64,000 bases of DNA from Candidatus Vallotia laricis (GTDB lineage Bacteria > Pseudomonadota > Gammaproteobacteria > Burkholderiales > Burkholderiaceae): positions 868,001 through 932,000 of the forward strand of contig NZ_CP047399.1 of assembly GCF_020541325.1 (NCBI RefSeq), given 5' to 3'. Positions 53,107 through 64,000 of this stretch are shown in pieces. Every line of letters starts with the position of its first letter. Position 1 is the stretch's first letter. A program made the position numbers and the translations under genes. Under the pieces are notes generated by a model that was not told the origin of the DNA, searched no databases, and saw only the letters and a list, made by a program, of their open reading frames with translations.

Positions 53107-54554
53107 TATAACTCGGTATCATGATGAATGATACGCACATTCCAAAATTCTTGGACGAGATCGATGTCTGTATTATAATAGATTGAATTAGTCTTGATTA
53201 CAGTCGTGTAGCACCGCTACACTGCACCACCCTTCTCGTAATGAGTCGTGATTTATAATTCCACTAGTCATCTTACTTAATCCGAAATATGGGTAGTGTG
53301 TTAGATAGAAAGACATGCTTCTTGAGCTATGATACAAAGCCATTTCCCATGGTGCATTTACTGGGTAAGCGGTAAGCTTATATCAATCAATTTGGTGTGA
53401 TAAAACGATGGCAGAAATCTCGGCACCGAAAGCAATGCAGCAAGAGCCCGCATCGGGCGAGATACGCATCTCAAATTAAAAACCAGTGATCAGTTCTTTC
53501 GAGCTGGCTATATTGTCTGCATAGATGCAGTAGACAGAAAACGACGTAGGCCATCTAGGTACTTCGAGCATGTAATACTTACTATAGCCAGAGGCTTGAT
53601 ACTGTGTGTTCGATGTTAGTTGCATTATAGATTTACATTATACAATATAATTTTTCGATTATCACAGTTTCCTCATAAGTTGAATTTTTCAACGTTTCGA
53701 TTGCTAGATTGCTAGGGAGGAATGGCTATAGCAGCTGAAAACTAATTTTTCCATATTCACTATCGGTAGTGGATAGTTGGACTACCTACACTTTACTTAC
53801 GACCGAAATTAGCTGAAATTTGCCTGTTGATCCCGCCTAACAAGATACGTTTTCATGTAACACGTACGAGAACCACAATCAAATTAACGGTCATTAATAC
53901 CTCTCTGTTGATAGAGCAAAAAGTTGATGCTGAAATAGCATTTTGGTTTTTTTAAAGTACAGCACAAGTGTCGGTACGGTTTTAACGCAGAGGTTATAAT
54001 CAATAACATTAATATCTAGACAATATAAACCTCTACATGTACTAGTTTGCTTATCCATTAGGATGACAGATAGTCTATGACTATATGAAGCTCGAATACC
54101 GCCCCTAGCTAGAAACTCCTCGAGGATATATTCTATCCACTTATAAGCCCTTCCTCCGGAAATTATATTAGTAGTTTATTAAGGAACCGGATCGTATGAC
54201 CTCGTTCTTGCTGGTTTACTCACACCGAATGCCGTGCTATGCATTGCATGCTTCGTCAATTGATGAGTACAGCGGGATTCAACTCTAGACGACCGCATAG
54301 TTTTGTACTGTGTCAGATAGTAGAAGACTGCTTCAGCCGTTTGTCGAGACGGTTAAAAAATAACTAATCTAGCGCATATATGTTCACATCGTAGTTACTG
54401 GCGTATTACAATTAATTACTCGGAGCAAGGTATACTAGATCTTGAATATGTAGCGTATACAGCACACTAGCATATTCATTAGCCATTAGTATATGCTACT
54501 GACTGTAACTAGATTGACTCAAGCGTAATTCGAATATTGCTACAGTAGATGCTA
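53107..54554. other. Decayed region between lptD and dusB remnants
   Basis: About 1.4 kb, stop-dense. It should contain the lptD 5' part and the dusB 5' part, but I could not recognise either. Other genes found here in Burkholderia (a sugar kinase/nucleotidyltransferase pair, pepP, ubiH) would not fit and appear deleted. Confidence 0.45.
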
Positions 54555-54746
54555 TTATGAGTTTATGGTGCATTACAGGTCTTTGTGCGGCACGCAAACG
54601 AAAGCATATTGCCTAGCACACTCGCAGCTTTTCCTGGGCGAATGTTTTCTGAAATAAATAAGTACCATAGATTTAATCCAAGCACACTATTCGCAGTCAA
54701 TGCGTTTTTTGAAGCTAAAAGTAGTCATAGCGTCTCATCTACGTAG
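54555..54746 (+). pseudogene. dusB: dusB pseudogene, 3' part (tRNA-dihydrouridine synthase)
   Basis: C-terminal remnant of the enzyme that reduces uridine in tRNA D-loops. One frame reads LCAARKRKHIA(stop)HTRSFS (family ARKHIAWYTR; the stop is TAG where a Trp codon is expected), another reads LFAVNAFFEAKSSHS (family QLAAVNAFFEA) and ends at a stop at 54746. It lies 52 bp before the fis remnant, matching the dusB-fis order. Confidence 0.75.
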
Positions 54747-54798
54747 ATATAGAACCCAGAATACACGACATGCCATTTAATACCGGCTCATTTTTAGC

Positions 54799-55015
54799 AT
54801 GAGCAAACATAATATCAAACATCGTATTTACGATAGTCTCGTATATATTTCTACGATCTATCGGATCTTGCCCGCATGACCTATATCTATGTTAGGAACC
54901 AATGCTAGAAATTGTTCTCGAATTAGCATGAAGTAACCAGTCTTTAGCGGCTAAATACCTTAGAATTAGTCGAAATATGCTACTCGAGAAACTACAAGAA
55001 CACAGCCTTCCATAA
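54799..55015 (+). pseudogene. fis: fis pseudogene (nucleoid-associated regulator)
   Basis: A complete but broken fis gene just before purH. The start ATG at 54799 gives MSKHNIKHRIYDSL (family MSKHNIEQCVRDSL). After a frameshift, YFYDLSDLARM (family YFRDLxxxxxxxxYDM). After a second, EPMLEIVLELA, then a TGA where Gly is expected, then [15 protein letters not shown] and [10 protein letters not shown] to a TAA at 55015 (family NQSLAAEYLGINRN, KLQEHxLL), the DNA-binding helices. Two frameshifts and one nonsense codon exclude a normal protein. Confidence 0.88.
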
Positions 55016-55080
55016 TACAATGCCTATGCTTTTTGCATATTTTATTCGCGCTCAAGCGTAGATTTGAGGGTTTCTTTATT

Positions 55081-56646
55081 ATGATTAAGCAAGCGCTAAT
55101 TTCTGTTTCCGACAAATCTGGAATTGTCGATTTCGCCAAAAGCTTATGTCAGCTTGGCGTTATTTTGTTGTCCACAGGAGGTACAGCAAAGCTGCTTGAC
55201 CGTGCGGGATTGCCATTTACTGAAGTAGCTCACTATATCGGATTTCCGGAAATACTTAGCGGTCGAGTCAAGACTCTACACCCTAAGATCCACGGCGGCA
55301 TTCTTGCGAGACGTAATACGTCTACTCACATGGCTACACTTGAGCAGTATGGGATACTAACGATTGATATGCTTGTAGTCAATCTATATCCGTTCGCGCA
55401 AACTGTTGCACAAGAGAAGTGCTCACTAGATGAGGCCATTGAAAACATTGATATTGGCGGATCGACCATGCTGCGCTCAGCCGCAAAGAACCACCATGAC
55501 GTAACAGTGGTTATTGATCCGACCGACTATGCAGCGGTGCTAAACGAAATGAGCGTGCATAAAAATACAGTCAGCTATGCAACCAACTTTCGGCTAGCAA
55601 CCAAGGCTTTTGCATACACTGCTCGATATGACGGCGAAATTACTAACTATCTCACTAGCCTTGGTGAGGACCTGCAGCATGCAACACGCAGCGCGTATCC
55701 AACTACGCTCAATTTATCTTTTACAAAGGTGCAGAATTTACGCTACGGTGAAAACCCGCATGAAAGCGCAGCGTTCTACCGAGACTCGCCATCTGATAAA
55801 GGCGCGCTAGCGAACTACCATCAACTACAAGGTAAAGAACTATCATATAATAACATCGCTGATGCTGATGCGGCCCTGGAATGCGTGAAGACTTTTGATA
55901 TCCCGGCATGCGTGATTATAAAGCATACGAACCCGTGCGGAGTCGCTGTAGCAATGACACCGGCTGATGCTTATGCTAAGGCATGGCAAACCGATCCGAC
56001 TTCTGCATTCGGTGGCGTTATCGCGTTTAATCGAGAAATTGACAAACGAGCAGCGCAAGCGGTTGTAAAGCAATTTTTTGAGGTACTACTCGCGCCATCT
56101 CTGACTGACTCGGCACGCCAAGTCTTTGCTGAAAAGCGGAACTTGCGTGTTTTGCAGGTGCCGCTAAGCAACGCAGCTAATGCATACCACTTAAAGCGTG
56201 TCGAAGGTGGATTATTAGTGCAATCATCGGATACGAAAAACGTGCAACTGCATGAGCTGCATGTAGTTACAAAACAGTATCCAACATCTAAAGAAATGGA
56301 TAACTTATTATTCGCCTGGCGTGTTGCGAAATTTGTCAAGTCTAACGCGATCGTGTTTTGCTCAAATGGCATGACCTTGGGTATTGGAGCAGGGCAAATG
56401 AGCCGCGTCGATGCTGCTCGAATTGCCCACATGAAAGCGCAAAATGCAAAGCTATCGTTAAGTGGCTCTGCAGTTGCCTCCGACGCGTTTTTCCCGTTCC
56501 GAGATGGGCTTGATGTAGTTATTTCAGCTGGCGCAACTTGTGTGATCCAACCGGGTGGCTCTATACGAGATGCTCAGATAATTGCAGCAGCCGATGAACA
56601 TAATATCTCTATGGTAATTACCGGAACACGGCATTTTCGCCACTGA
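55081..56646 (+). CDS. purH: Bifunctional AICAR formyltransferase/IMP cyclohydrolase
   Basis: Performs the last two steps to IMP, 521 aa. An N-terminal MGS-like cyclohydrolase domain (about 1-150; [41 protein letters not shown]) is followed by the AICAR formyltransferase domain ([46 protein letters not shown]). The ATG at 55081 ([14 protein letters not shown]) matches the family start; GAGGG lies upstream. With purC, purE and purK elsewhere in the window, de novo purine synthesis seems kept. Confidence 0.97.
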   Translation: MIKQALISVSDKSGIVDFAKSLCQLGVILLSTGGTAKLLDRAGLPFTEVAHYIGFPEILSGRVKTLHPKIHGGILARRNTSTHMATLEQYGILTIDMLVVNLYPFAQTVAQEKCSLDEAIENIDIGGSTMLRSAAKNHHDVTVVIDPTDYAAVLNEMSVHKNTVSYATNFRLATKAFAYTARYDGEITNYLTSLGEDLQHATRSAYPTTLNLSFTKVQNLRYGENPHESAAFYRDSPSDKGALANYHQLQGKELSYNNIADADAALECVKTFDIPACVIIKHTNPCGVAVAMTPADAYAKAWQTDPTSAFGGVIAFNREIDKRAAQAVVKQFFEVLLAPSLTDSARQVFAEKRNLRVLQVPLSNAANAYHLKRVEGGLLVQSSDTKNVQLHELHVVTKQYPTSKEMDNLLFAWRVAKFVKSNAIVFCSNGMTLGIGAGQMSRVDAARIAHMKAQNAKLSLSGSAVASDAFFPFRDGLDVVISAGATCVIQPGGSIRDAQIIAAADEHNISMVITGTRHFRH

Positions 56647-56708
56647 TATTTGTGACCTTTGCAATGTAAGCCGTATTTCGGATTAAGCTAATCGATTATA
56701 GTTATAGG

Positions 56709-57251
56709 ATGAGAATACTTGGTATCGATCCGGGGCTGCGTGTTACTGGATTTGGCATTATCGATAAGCATAAGCACATGCTTACCTACGTAACTAGTGG
56801 AGTGATTCGCACTGTTAATACTGACCTCCCAAACCGCCTAGGTACGATCTTTGATGGTGTCATGAGTCTGATTCATGAGCACCACCCTGACCAGGCTGCA
56901 ATCGAAAAAATATTCGTTAATGTTAATCCTCAGTCAACGCTTTTACTAGGTCAGGCGCGCGGTGCGGCAATTTGCGGACTTGTAGCGGGTTGTATACCGG
57001 TAGCTGAATATGCTGCGCTACAGCTTAAGCAAGCGGTAGTTGGTTACGGACATGCTACTAAAAACCAGATACAGCAGATGGTGGTTCGATTGCTGAACTT
57101 GGATGGTCTGCCAGGCACCGATGCTGCTGATGCCCTCGGCATAGCGATCTGCCATGCGCACGGTAACAAGTTAATAAACACGCTTGGTACGCTTACGCCC
57201 GTATTAACAAAGAAAAGTTATCTGATAAGCCGAGGCCGGCTAATCAGATAA
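56709..57251 (+). CDS. ruvC: Holliday junction endonuclease RuvC
   Basis: Resolves Holliday junctions by symmetric cutting, 180 aa. The four catalytic acids are in place: Asp7 (GIDPG), Glu66 (AIEKIF), Asp138 and Asp141 ([16 protein letters not shown]). The C-terminus has the usual basic tail. It starts 62 bp after purH and heads the ruvCAB set. Confidence 0.97.
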   Translation: MRILGIDPGLRVTGFGIIDKHKHMLTYVTSGVIRTVNTDLPNRLGTIFDGVMSLIHEHHPDQAAIEKIFVNVNPQSTLLLGQARGAAICGLVAGCIPVAEYAALQLKQAVVGYGHATKNQIQQMVVRLLNLDGLPGTDAADALGIAICHAHGNKLINTLGTLTPVLTKKSYLISRGRLIR

Positions 57252-57313
57252 TTAAGCATGATTTCTATTTCGCGATACGATATACTCATATATCAACTTT
57301 ATATTGATTCGCT

Positions 57314-57895
57314 ATGATTGGGTGCATTACGGGGATCTTACTCGAGAAAATCCCACCTCATTTATTAGCTGATTGCAATGGTATTGGCTATGAGATTGAC
57401 GTGCCGATGAGCACGTTTTATAACTTACCTAGCACTGGGAACAAAGTTACGTTACTCACCCAACTGATTGTTCGCGAAGATGCGCACCTACTGTATGGTT
57501 TTCTTACTCAGCAGGAGCGACAGATCTTTCGAGAACTATTAAAAATTAGCGGCATTGGGGCTCGTATAGCGCTAGCAATACTCTCCGGAATGAGTGTTAT
57601 GGATTTTTCTCGTACAGTTGCATTGCAAGATACAACCCGCCTCATACGGGTTCCGGGTATTGGTAAGAAAACTGCCGAACGGTTGTTACTTGAGTTAAAA
57701 GGAAGATTAGAGGGCGATATTAACTCGGCTACGTCGGACGTATTACCACTTAACTATACGCCAGATATTTTGAACGCTCTTATTTCTCTCGGATATTCTG
57801 AAAAAGAAGCGCTTTCTGCAGTAAAGCACGTACCAGTTAGTATGGATGTATCAAGCGGCATTAAACTCGCTTTAAAAATTTTATCGAAGGTATGA
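57314..57895 (+). CDS. ruvA: Holliday junction branch-migration protein RuvA
   Basis: Binds four-way junctions and loads RuvB, 193 aa. An N-terminal OB domain ([15 protein letters not shown]) is followed by two helix-hairpin-helix motifs, [19 protein letters not shown] and [20 protein letters not shown], and the C-terminal domain that contacts RuvB ([16 protein letters not shown]). ATG 57314 matches the family start. Confidence 0.97.
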   Translation: MIGCITGILLEKIPPHLLADCNGIGYEIDVPMSTFYNLPSTGNKVTLLTQLIVREDAHLLYGFLTQQERQIFRELLKISGIGARIALAILSGMSVMDFSRTVALQDTTRLIRVPGIGKKTAERLLLELKGRLEGDINSATSDVLPLNYTPDILNALISLGYSEKEALSAVKHVPVSMDVSSGIKLALKILSKV

Positions 57896-57947
57896 ACCTA
57901 TGCTTTAGCATAGAAGCGCACTAGCTATATGCGGTACAATCAGTAAC

Positions 57948-59012
57948 ATGATTAAAACGGATAAGCTTGTCTCAGAACGCTTTATTTCGGCAATTCCCGC
58001 ATCGCCTAATGAAGAAACATGCGAACAGACTCTGCGCCCACAGCGCTTAGCTGAATATATTGGGCAAGAAAAAGTTCGCATGCAGCTCGAGATTTTTATT
58101 GAAGCTGCCAAGCGCCGATCAGAAGCACTAGATCATGTTCTTCTGTTTGCCCCTCCTGGTCTAGGCAAGACCACGCTTGCACACATTATCGCACGAGAAA
58201 TGGGCGTTAATCTGCGCCAGACATCGGGGCCAGTGCTTGAACGGGCCGGCGACTTAGCTGCACTACTGACTCATCTCGAAATGAACGATATATTATTTAT
58301 CGACGAGATCCATCGATTGTCGCCAGTCGTTGAAGAAATTTTATACCCTGCGCTCGAAGATTATCAGATTGATATTATGCTCGGAGAGGGGCCGGCAGCA
58401 CGCAGCATTAAGCTAGACCTACAGCCGTTTACGCTAGTGGGAGCCACTACTCGTGCCGGCATGCTAACTAACCCATTGCGAGATCGATTTGGAATTAGTG
58501 CTCGGCTTGAGTTCTATACTGCGAGCGAGCTAACACAGATCGTTGAGCGTTCGGCGCACCTTCTCGGTACGAAGATTGAGTCTGAAGGCGCACTGGAAAT
58601 AGCGCGGCGCTCACGCGGCACCCCACGTATTGCGAATCGGCTGTTACGTCGCGTGCGTGATTATGCTGAAATAAAGTCTAATGGTTGTATCACAGCACTA
58701 ATAGCCGATGCAGGATTAGCAATGCTTGATGTTGATCCGGTAGGCTTTGATTTAATGGACCGTAAGCTTCTGGACGCGATCCTACATAAGTTTAATGGCG
58801 GTCCAGTGGGACTAGATAACCTTGCTGCTGCAATTGGTGAGGAACGCGATACAATTGAAGACATGGTTGAGCCCTATTTAATTCAGCAAGGTTATCTGCA
58901 GCGTACGCCTCGCGGACGTGTTGCTACACTGCTTTCCTATCGTTACTTTGGCCTTACTGGCCGGATACAAGATGAGTCCATGACCTGTGGGTCGTTAGCA
59001 GAAAATAGTTAA
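57948..59012 (+). CDS. ruvB: Holliday junction helicase RuvB
   Basis: The hexameric AAA+ motor of branch migration, 354 aa. [14 protein letters not shown], Walker A APPGLGKT (68-75), Walker [10 protein letters not shown] (115-123), sensor GATTRAG and the C-terminal winged helix ([13 protein letters not shown]) are intact. It lies 52 bp after ruvA. A hairpin follows some 200 bp downstream. Confidence 0.97.
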   Translation: MIKTDKLVSERFISAIPASPNEETCEQTLRPQRLAEYIGQEKVRMQLEIFIEAAKRRSEALDHVLLFAPPGLGKTTLAHIIAREMGVNLRQTSGPVLERAGDLAALLTHLEMNDILFIDEIHRLSPVVEEILYPALEDYQIDIMLGEGPAARSIKLDLQPFTLVGATTRAGMLTNPLRDRFGISARLEFYTASELTQIVERSAHLLGTKIESEGALEIARRSRGTPRIANRLLRRVRDYAEIKSNGCITALIADAGLAMLDVDPVGFDLMDRKLLDAILHKFNGGPVGLDNLAAAIGEERDTIEDMVEPYLIQQGYLQRTPRGRVATLLSYRYFGLTGRIQDESMTCGSLAENS

Positions 59013-59481
59013 TCTCTTTATCTTCGAACTATTATACCTCTAGTATAGTTGACAGAATTGAGACGGTGGCCTTAGGCTTCCTCTAAAAAGAATTATATAT
59101 GGTAAGTACACATCAGATTAACTAGGGGCATTAAAAGACTCTTTCCTAGATAAGGTAAAAAACTTATCTGGTATTATAGTAATCCGAAAGTTCTGTCGAG
59201 CATCAAACGATAATTGGCTAGTTATGCACTGCCAGTTTAGGCATAACTAGCTACTTTCGAATTGAGAATACTGCCGTCAATTATAGGCAATAAAATAGTC
59301 AGTCGTATTACTGTCCGTTTTGTTTCATCGTATATTAGCTAGCCTTAAGCATTATATATTCGATATATTAAATATTAAAAATCTTATCTATCAGACCCGC
59401 ATACTAACTCCAGAGAAATGCTAGATTAATACATCTACTTTTTTGTTATAACTCCAGTTCTCGTTAGATTGTCCACTTGTA
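59013..59481. other. Spacer between convergent ruvB and tyrS, with a hairpin
   Basis: AT-rich, no gene seen. At 59215-59253 a 13-bp stem (59215-59227 with 59241-59253, one G-T pair, 13-nt loop) lies between the converging genes and could act as a terminator in both directions. Confidence 0.5.
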
Positions 59482-60726
59482 CTAAGCTTGTAGGATCACA
59501 CGAACAAATCGCCGCTTCCCGACCTGAATAATATACACGCCCGCCTCAAGTTTTAGTCCTTTATCAATAATTGTTGTTCCGTCTATTTTCACGCCAGACT
59601 GTTCGATATTACGCAATGCCTCGCTAGTAGATGGAACTAAACCAGCTTGTTTTAGTAATTGCTTAACCGGTAACGGTGCACCACCTAACTGAATTTCAGT
59701 AATATTATTCGGCACCCCGCCTCTCGCACGAAGATTAAAATCTTCTAAGGCGCGTTGCGCATCGGCTATAGAATGGAAACGGGAGACAATTTCCTGCGCG
59801 AACAGTACTTTTAGTATTCGCGGATTGTAACCAGCCCGCACCTGCTTCTGAAAGTCTGCAATCTCATCAAGACTGCAAAACGAAAGTAGCTCAATATAAC
59901 GCCACATCAGTGTATCCGAAATACTCATTAGCTTAGCGAATATCTCAGACGGTTTCTCGCTAATACCAATATAATTATTCTTAGATTTAGACATCTTATT
60001 AACGCCGTCTAGACCTTCGAGCAGAGGCATGGTTAGAATGCACTGCGGCTCCTGACCATACTGCCTCTGCAACTCTCGACCCATTAATAGATTAAACTTC
60101 TGATCGGTTCCACCTACTTCGAGATCTGATTGTAGCGCAACCGAATCATACCCTTGCATCAAAGGATATAAGAACTCATGGATCGAGATTGGTATCCTAT
60201 TTTGGAAGCGCTTAGTGAAGTCATCACGCTCGAGCATCCGCGCCACAGTATAGCGTGATGCCAGACCGATCATGCCATCAGCTCCTAGTGGCATTGACCA
60301 TTCGCTGTTATAGCGAATCTCAGTTTTTTCACAATCGAGAACTAATGCGGCTTGTGTTAAATAAGTCTTTGCATTAAGCTCAATTTGCTCGCGAGTAAGC
60401 GGTGGACGCGTCTGGTTACGCCCAGAGGGATCACCAATAAGCGATGTGAAATCGCCAATCAAGAAAATAATAGTATGGCCTAGATCCTGAAACTGTCGCA
60501 TCTTATTAAGCACGACAGTGTGTCCAATGTGGATATCTGGTGCAGTTGGATCAAGCCCAAGCTTGATACGCAATGGCTTTCTAGTTTGTGCGCTTTTTGC
60601 TAACTTCTGTATGAACTCATCCTCAATGAGAAGCTCTTCGCAGCCACGCCTTGCTACTGTTAGGGCAGCATATACTTCATCGGTAATAGGAAAGTATGGT
60701 ACAGAAACGCTTGGCTCATCACTCAT
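59482..60726 (-). CDS. tyrS: Tyrosyl-tRNA synthetase
   Basis: Charges tRNA-Tyr, 414 aa, class I. HIGH at 66-69 and KMSKS at 244-248 are intact; this is the longer TyrZ-like form common in beta-proteobacteria ([18 protein letters not shown]). A C-terminal S4 RNA-binding domain is visible ([16 protein letters not shown]). The ATG at 60726 (MSDEPSVS) is chosen over a TTG 33 bp upstream; no Shine-Dalgarno is evident for either. It diverges from the M23 peptidase gene. Confidence 0.96.
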   Translation of the reverse strand: MSDEPSVSVPYFPITDEVYAALTVARRGCEELLIEDEFIQKLAKSAQTRKPLRIKLGLDPTAPDIHIGHTVVLNKMRQFQDLGHTIIFLIGDFTSLIGDPSGRNQTRPPLTREQIELNAKTYLTQAALVLDCEKTEIRYNSEWSMPLGADGMIGLASRYTVARMLERDDFTKRFQNRIPISIHEFLYPLMQGYDSVALQSDLEVGGTDQKFNLLMGRELQRQYGQEPQCILTMPLLEGLDGVNKMSKSKNNYIGISEKPSEIFAKLMSISDTLMWRYIELLSFCSLDEIADFQKQVRAGYNPRILKVLFAQEIVSRFHSIADAQRALEDFNLRARGGVPNNITEIQLGGAPLPVKQLLKQAGLVPSTSEALRNIEQSGVKIDGTTIIDKGLKLEAGVYIIQVGKRRFVRVILQA

Positions 60727-60930
60727 TAGTTGGGAACTTTTGACAAAATTATTGCACAAATAACGCTCATATTATGCTTTACGTATTGCCCTCAAAGCAT
60801 TACTTATTGCACAGAAACTGAATTTTTATGATGTAGTACTGCTTCTAACAGCATTTGGAATTGTGCTGCGCCACTATAGTAGTGTAGTGCAGCATAATTA
60901 AATAATTAATCACTTAAATATCTTGTATCC

Positions 60931-61935
60931 GTGAGCTTAAGCACAACAATTCCGTGCGTTTTTTCTATGGTATCCGTACTATTGATACCTATATATTCTG
61001 TATATACACCAGCTTACTCAACAGATACGCAAACTAACCATAGTATGTTCTGCACCATTAGTTGGCCTAGAATAGAACTAGACCCATATTATAAGTGCCT
61101 ACCTGCTAAACTATCCACCCCGTCTAGACGCATTTTATCGGGTGTACTCGATAACCAGTTCGCTAGCGTAATGCGACGGGCTGGCGTATTAAGCACATCG
61201 ATCGATGCAGCGATCGATGTGCTTCCAGGTATGCGCGCGCTAGCTGGACCATTACGCGGGCAATGCTACCGCGCGCTAGTCGGTGCAGCCGCCGACGAAT
61301 CATCTCATACTCAACGAATTCTTGTTCTCGAAGCAAGAGCAGTTGGGGCTGCGCCTATTCGGGCTATCTGGTATCGCTTACCAAGTAAATGCGGAGACGG
61401 TTTTTATAGTGCCAATGGACGCTCTCTACAGCAAGCACTGAATCCCTGCCCCGTTGCTAGAGCACGATTATCATCGCGCTTTGGTGAGCGCATGCACCCG
61501 ATTTCTGGACACTATACGTTCCATAGTGGGGTCGATTGGGCCGCCCCACAAGGCACACCAGTTCGTGCAAGCGGGCCCGGAAACATTGAATTTTTAGGAT
61601 GGCTACATGGTTACGGCAAGACGGTCATCTTACGTCATAATCAGCAATATGAGACTGTATATGCCCATCTATCTCGAACTCCATCAAAACTAAGAACGGG
61701 TAAGAGAATTGCACGCGGTGATATAATCGGCTACGTCGGTAATACTGGATGGGCAACTGGTCCACATTTACATTATGAGGTACGGCATTACGGCTACCAT
61801 ATAAATCCACTTTCAGCATCAGTCGGTAAACCCTCATCATTGCATGGTACTGCGCTACGCGAATTCAAGCGATATCTATCCAATCTATCTAATGGAAATA
61901 GAAATAGTCTATTGCCAGCGTATGTAGCATCATAG
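60931..61935 (+). CDS. M23-family peptidoglycan endopeptidase
   Basis: A secreted zinc metallopeptidase of the LytM type, 334 aa. The catalytic set is present: HSGVDW (His198, Asp202) and GPHLHYEV (His279, His281). The N-terminus has a hydrophobic signal segment (FSMVSVLLIPIYSVYTPAYS). A less conserved region (45-170) precedes the peptidase. The start is a GTG at 60931; an ATG at 60967 is possible. Cell-wall cleavage at division is the family role. It lies between tyrS and erpA, as I recall from Burkholderia, where anmK also occurs; anmK is missing here. Confidence 0.9.
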   Translation: MSLSTTIPCVFSMVSVLLIPIYSVYTPAYSTDTQTNHSMFCTISWPRIELDPYYKCLPAKLSTPSRRILSGVLDNQFASVMRRAGVLSTSIDAAIDVLPGMRALAGPLRGQCYRALVGAAADESSHTQRILVLEARAVGAAPIRAIWYRLPSKCGDGFYSANGRSLQQALNPCPVARARLSSRFGERMHPISGHYTFHSGVDWAAPQGTPVRASGPGNIEFLGWLHGYGKTVILRHNQQYETVYAHLSRTPSKLRTGKRIARGDIIGYVGNTGWATGPHLHYEVRHYGYHINPLSASVGKPSSLHGTALREFKRYLSNLSNGNRNSLLPAYVAS

Positions 61936-62662
61936 TAAAAAATACAGCTTTATATGAGCTATATTATTCATTCGCAATATTCTGTTAAATACTACCAAAT
62001 TTTGGGGTGATAAATTAATTCAATGTTCGGTCTAATAAGCATTACTTTGTAAGACACCAGAGTGGATTCCCAATGTATAACAAAAGCGCACCTACATATA
62101 TCAGTTATTACAAAAGCCACTTTATGAAAAATCAAAAATAACTATAATGCTAAAGGTTTTCTGTCTAAGTTACCTGATACTTTATGCGTGTTAGTAACAC
62201 TGTAGAATGACGTATAGATATTTCAATTAATTATCACAATTAATTGAAATATCTATTCAAAGTTGAAATAGTGCTGAAATATGTTATTAAGGATCTCTTG
62301 GGATTTAACCTCTTAATATTACTAATACAGACTATAAAATTAGAAAAGCTAGCTCTTATTGTTTAGGGAAATATCCACTGTAGTATAGTATACAATCAAC
62401 TTAGTTGATTTAAGAACGCTATTCGTACATAATAAGATCGCTAAATACGCTCTCATAGTAGTAAAATTTATTCTGTTTAAATAAACAACAAGATTATTTT
62501 AGATTAAGCTAAGGTACTTAACACAGTTTTATTATAAATAATGTTATATTGCTCACTAACACATTTTTAACAAAAAATATTTATTAAAAATAAATTGCAC
62601 TTAGTAGATTATTTTTTTCTACTATATAATAGTAGTTAATCTATTTTAATAGTAAATAGTGT
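61936..62662. other. Very AT-rich spacer between M23 gene and erpA
   Basis: No gene or remnant of anmK recognised. It contains the 19-bp hairpin at 62214-62256 and a smaller one (62619-62635) next to a T7 run. The two flanking genes converge. Confidence 0.5.
62214..62256. terminator. 19-bp perfect hairpin between convergent genes
   Basis: Arms 62214-62232 and 62238-62256 are perfect reverse complements with a 5-nt loop. It is AT-rich and lacks a T run. Its position between convergent M23 and erpA suits a two-way terminator. Confidence 0.5.
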
Positions 62663-63019
62663 TTATATAGAGAATGACGAGCCACAGCCACAAGTAGTGG
62701 CCGCATTTGGATTTTTAATGATAAATTGGGCACCACTTAAATCGTCTTTATAGTCGATTTCAGCACCTAGTAAGTATTGATAACTCATCGAATCAATTAA
62801 TAGCTGAACACCATTTTTGTTTATTACAGTATCATCCTCGTTGATTTCTTCATCGAACGTAAAGCCATATTGAAACCCAGAGCAGCCGCCACCACGAATA
62901 AACACCCGAAGCTTTAGTTCCGGGTTACCTTCTGCATCGATTAGTTTTTTTACCTGATTAGCGGCCGTATCCGTAAAAACGAGTAGTACTGGCATTTCGG
63001 TCAGAGGGATATCAGTCAT
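62663..63019 (-). CDS. erpA: Iron-sulfur insertion protein ErpA (A-type carrier)
   Basis: Delivers Fe-S clusters to apoproteins, 118 aa. The three cluster cysteines are visible: Cys46 ([12 protein letters not shown]) and Cys110/Cys112 (TTCGCGSSF). The ATG at 63019 ([10 protein letters not shown]) is chosen by family length; the frame is open 105 bp further upstream and an ATG at 63064 is possible, but those residues are not conserved in my reading. No Shine-Dalgarno is obvious. It lies 138 bp after rpsI. Confidence 0.93.
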   Translation of the reverse strand: MTDIPLTEMPVLLVFTDTAANQVKKLIDAEGNPELKLRVFIRGGGCSGFQYGFTFDEEINEDDTVINKNGVQLLIDSMSYQYLLGAEIDYKDDLSGAQFIIKNPNAATTCGCGSSFSI

Positions 63020-63157
63020 AGATTTTATTGAGTTTCCCAAAAATTCTTCAATGCTATTGAGCATTGTGTCATGTATATCGCATGGATATATATGACCTAT
63101 AGTTTTTTTGCCTGACGCCAGCATTTTTATAAAATTTATCGCGATACATGAACCTAC

Positions 63158-63550
63158 TTAGCGCTTAGAAAACTGCTTACGACGACGAGCTTTATGCAAA
63201 CCTACTTTTTTGCGCTCAACTTCACGCGAATCTCGTGTTACAAATCCAGCTTTTGATAAGGTAGATTTGAGCGTTGAGTCGTAATCAATTAATGCGCGGG
63301 TAATTCCATGGCGTATAGCACCAGCCTGGCCAGTTTCGCCTCCACCAATTACATTAACTTTAATATCAAAAGTGTTTATATGGTTTACGAGATTTAGAGG
63401 TTGACATACGATCATTAACGACGTTTCTCGCGAGAAATAGTCAGCAATAAGTTGGTTATTGATCATAATAGCTCCTTTACCGAACTTAATAAACACCCGA
63501 GCTACCGCGCTTTTTCGGCGGCCGGTACCGTAATTCCAATTTCCGATCAT
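63158..63550 (-). CDS. rpsI: 30S ribosomal protein S9
   Basis: A small-subunit protein whose C-terminal tail reaches the P-site tRNA, 130 aa. [16 protein letters not shown] at the start, [45 protein letters not shown] at the end are canonical (the terminal SKR is the conserved tail). ATG 63550 has AAGGAGCC upstream. It lies 13 bp after rplM. Confidence 0.98.
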   Translation of the reverse strand: MIGNWNYGTGRRKSAVARVFIKFGKGAIMINNQLIADYFSRETSLMIVCQPLNLVNHINTFDIKVNVIGGGETGQAGAIRHGITRALIDYDSTLKSTLSKAGFVTRDSREVERKKVGLHKARRRKQFSKR

Positions 63551-63563
63551 TTAATCTGGCTCC

Positions 63564-63992
63564 TTAAATCTCGAGCGTTTTCGGTTGTTGCGCGGTATGC
63601 GGGTGTGTCACGTCTGCGTAGACTTTGAGTTTTTTAATCATTGCGTAGCCAAGTGGACCTCTCGGTAGCATACCTTTAACAGCTTTCTTTAGTACCCTAC
63701 CTGGAAAACGCTCCTGCATTTTACTAAAGATTGTTTCATGGATACCGCCCGGATAGCCAGAGTGAGAGTAATATGTCTTATTAGTTGTTTTTTTTCCGGT
63801 AACCTTCAGTTTTCTAGCGTTCACAACGACGATAAAATCTCCGGTATCGACGTGTGGTGTAAACTCAGGCTTATGCTTTCCGCGAAGACGGCTCGCTACT
63901 TCGCTAGCGATGCGGCCAAGTATCTTGTCCGTCGCGTCAATCACATACCATTCGCGTTTTACCTCATGGGCTTTGGTGGAAAACGTCTTCAT
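63564..63992 (-). CDS. rplM: 50S ribosomal protein L13
   Basis: An early-assembly large-subunit protein, 142 aa. [19 protein letters not shown] at the start, [28 protein letters not shown] and [10 protein letters not shown] are canonical. The whole gene fits just inside the window edge; its promoter lies beyond. It is the first gene of rplM-rpsI. Confidence 0.98.
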   Translation of the reverse strand: MKTFSTKAHEVKREWYVIDATDKILGRIASEVASRLRGKHKPEFTPHVDTGDFIVVVNARKLKVTGKKTTNKTYYSHSGYPGGIHETIFSKMQERFPGRVLKKAVKGMLPRGPLGYAMIKKLKVYADVTHPHTAQQPKTLEI

Positions 63993-64000
63993 GATTGATC

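Noticed and set aside
25028-62256. Inverted repeats as a CRISPR array or dispersed mobile repeat
   Set aside because: The repeats differ in sequence, are kilobases apart, and have no regular spacers or cas genes nearby.

Overview
The window looks like part of the chromosome of a host-restricted betaproteobacterium derived from the Burkholderiaceae. Gene sets and orders match what I know of Burkholderia/Pandoraea: rubredoxin-groEL-groES; pgk-pyk-fba-purC-purE-purK-sua5; azlCD and ilvE-zf-CHCC-(waaF); recA/sucCD; ybeY-corC-glyQ-glyS-(gmhB)-plsC; ksgA-pdxA-surA-(lptD); (dusB-fis)-purH-ruvCAB; tyrS-M23 peptidase-erpA-rpsI-rplM. Base composition is AT-rich for this family. The 43 intact CDS I list cover only about 62% of the window (my own tally), with long, decayed spacers and no insertion sequence, prophage, rRNA or CRISPR. 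This fits an obligate or near-obligate endosymbiont partway through genome reduction, such as the Pandoraea-derived symbionts of trypanosomatids. Species placement is inference.

Layout. 0.2-3.2 kb: rubredoxin and the groESL operon with a heat-shock promoter and a degenerate CIRCE. 4.4-8.1 kb: an MFS transporter and a GH15 glycosidase. 8.3-12.7 kb: an ABC-2 type exporter pair, then znuACB behind a Zur-box-like operator. 13-22.5 kb: a dense minus-strand block for lower glycolysis (pgk, pyk, fba), purine synthesis (purC, purE, purK), the tRNA t6A enzyme Sua5 and the AzlCD exporter. 22.7-24.9 kb: ilvE, a small zinc-finger protein and a waaF pseudogene. 26-30.4 kb: sucCD and recA with a LexA box. 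30.4-34.5 kb: almost gene-free, with one tRNA (CAT anticodon). 34.5-46.9 kb: rhlE, a di-iron ferritin/desaturase-like protein, ybeY, corC, glyQS, a gmhB pseudogene and a plsC-type acyltransferase. 48-53 kb: ksgA, pdxA, surA and an lptD pseudogene. 54.5-59 kb: dusB and fis pseudogenes, purH and ruvCAB. 59.5-64 kb: tyrS, an M23 peptidase, erpA, rpsI and rplM.

How the genes work together. The intact set is housekeeping: translation, central carbon metabolism, purine synthesis, recombination and repair, protein folding, Fe-S assembly and zinc uptake. The most informative content is in the spacers. Reading them by eye in all frames I found five fossils: waaF, gmhB, lptD, dusB and fis. Three belong to LPS heptose/inner-core synthesis and LPS export, which points to an outer membrane that no longer carries normal LPS, although the chaperone SurA is kept. 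A second theme is a set of long, nearly perfect inverted repeats (13-32 bp arms) in otherwise decayed spacers, several between convergent genes where they may act as two-way terminators. I found no clearly new multi-gene system.
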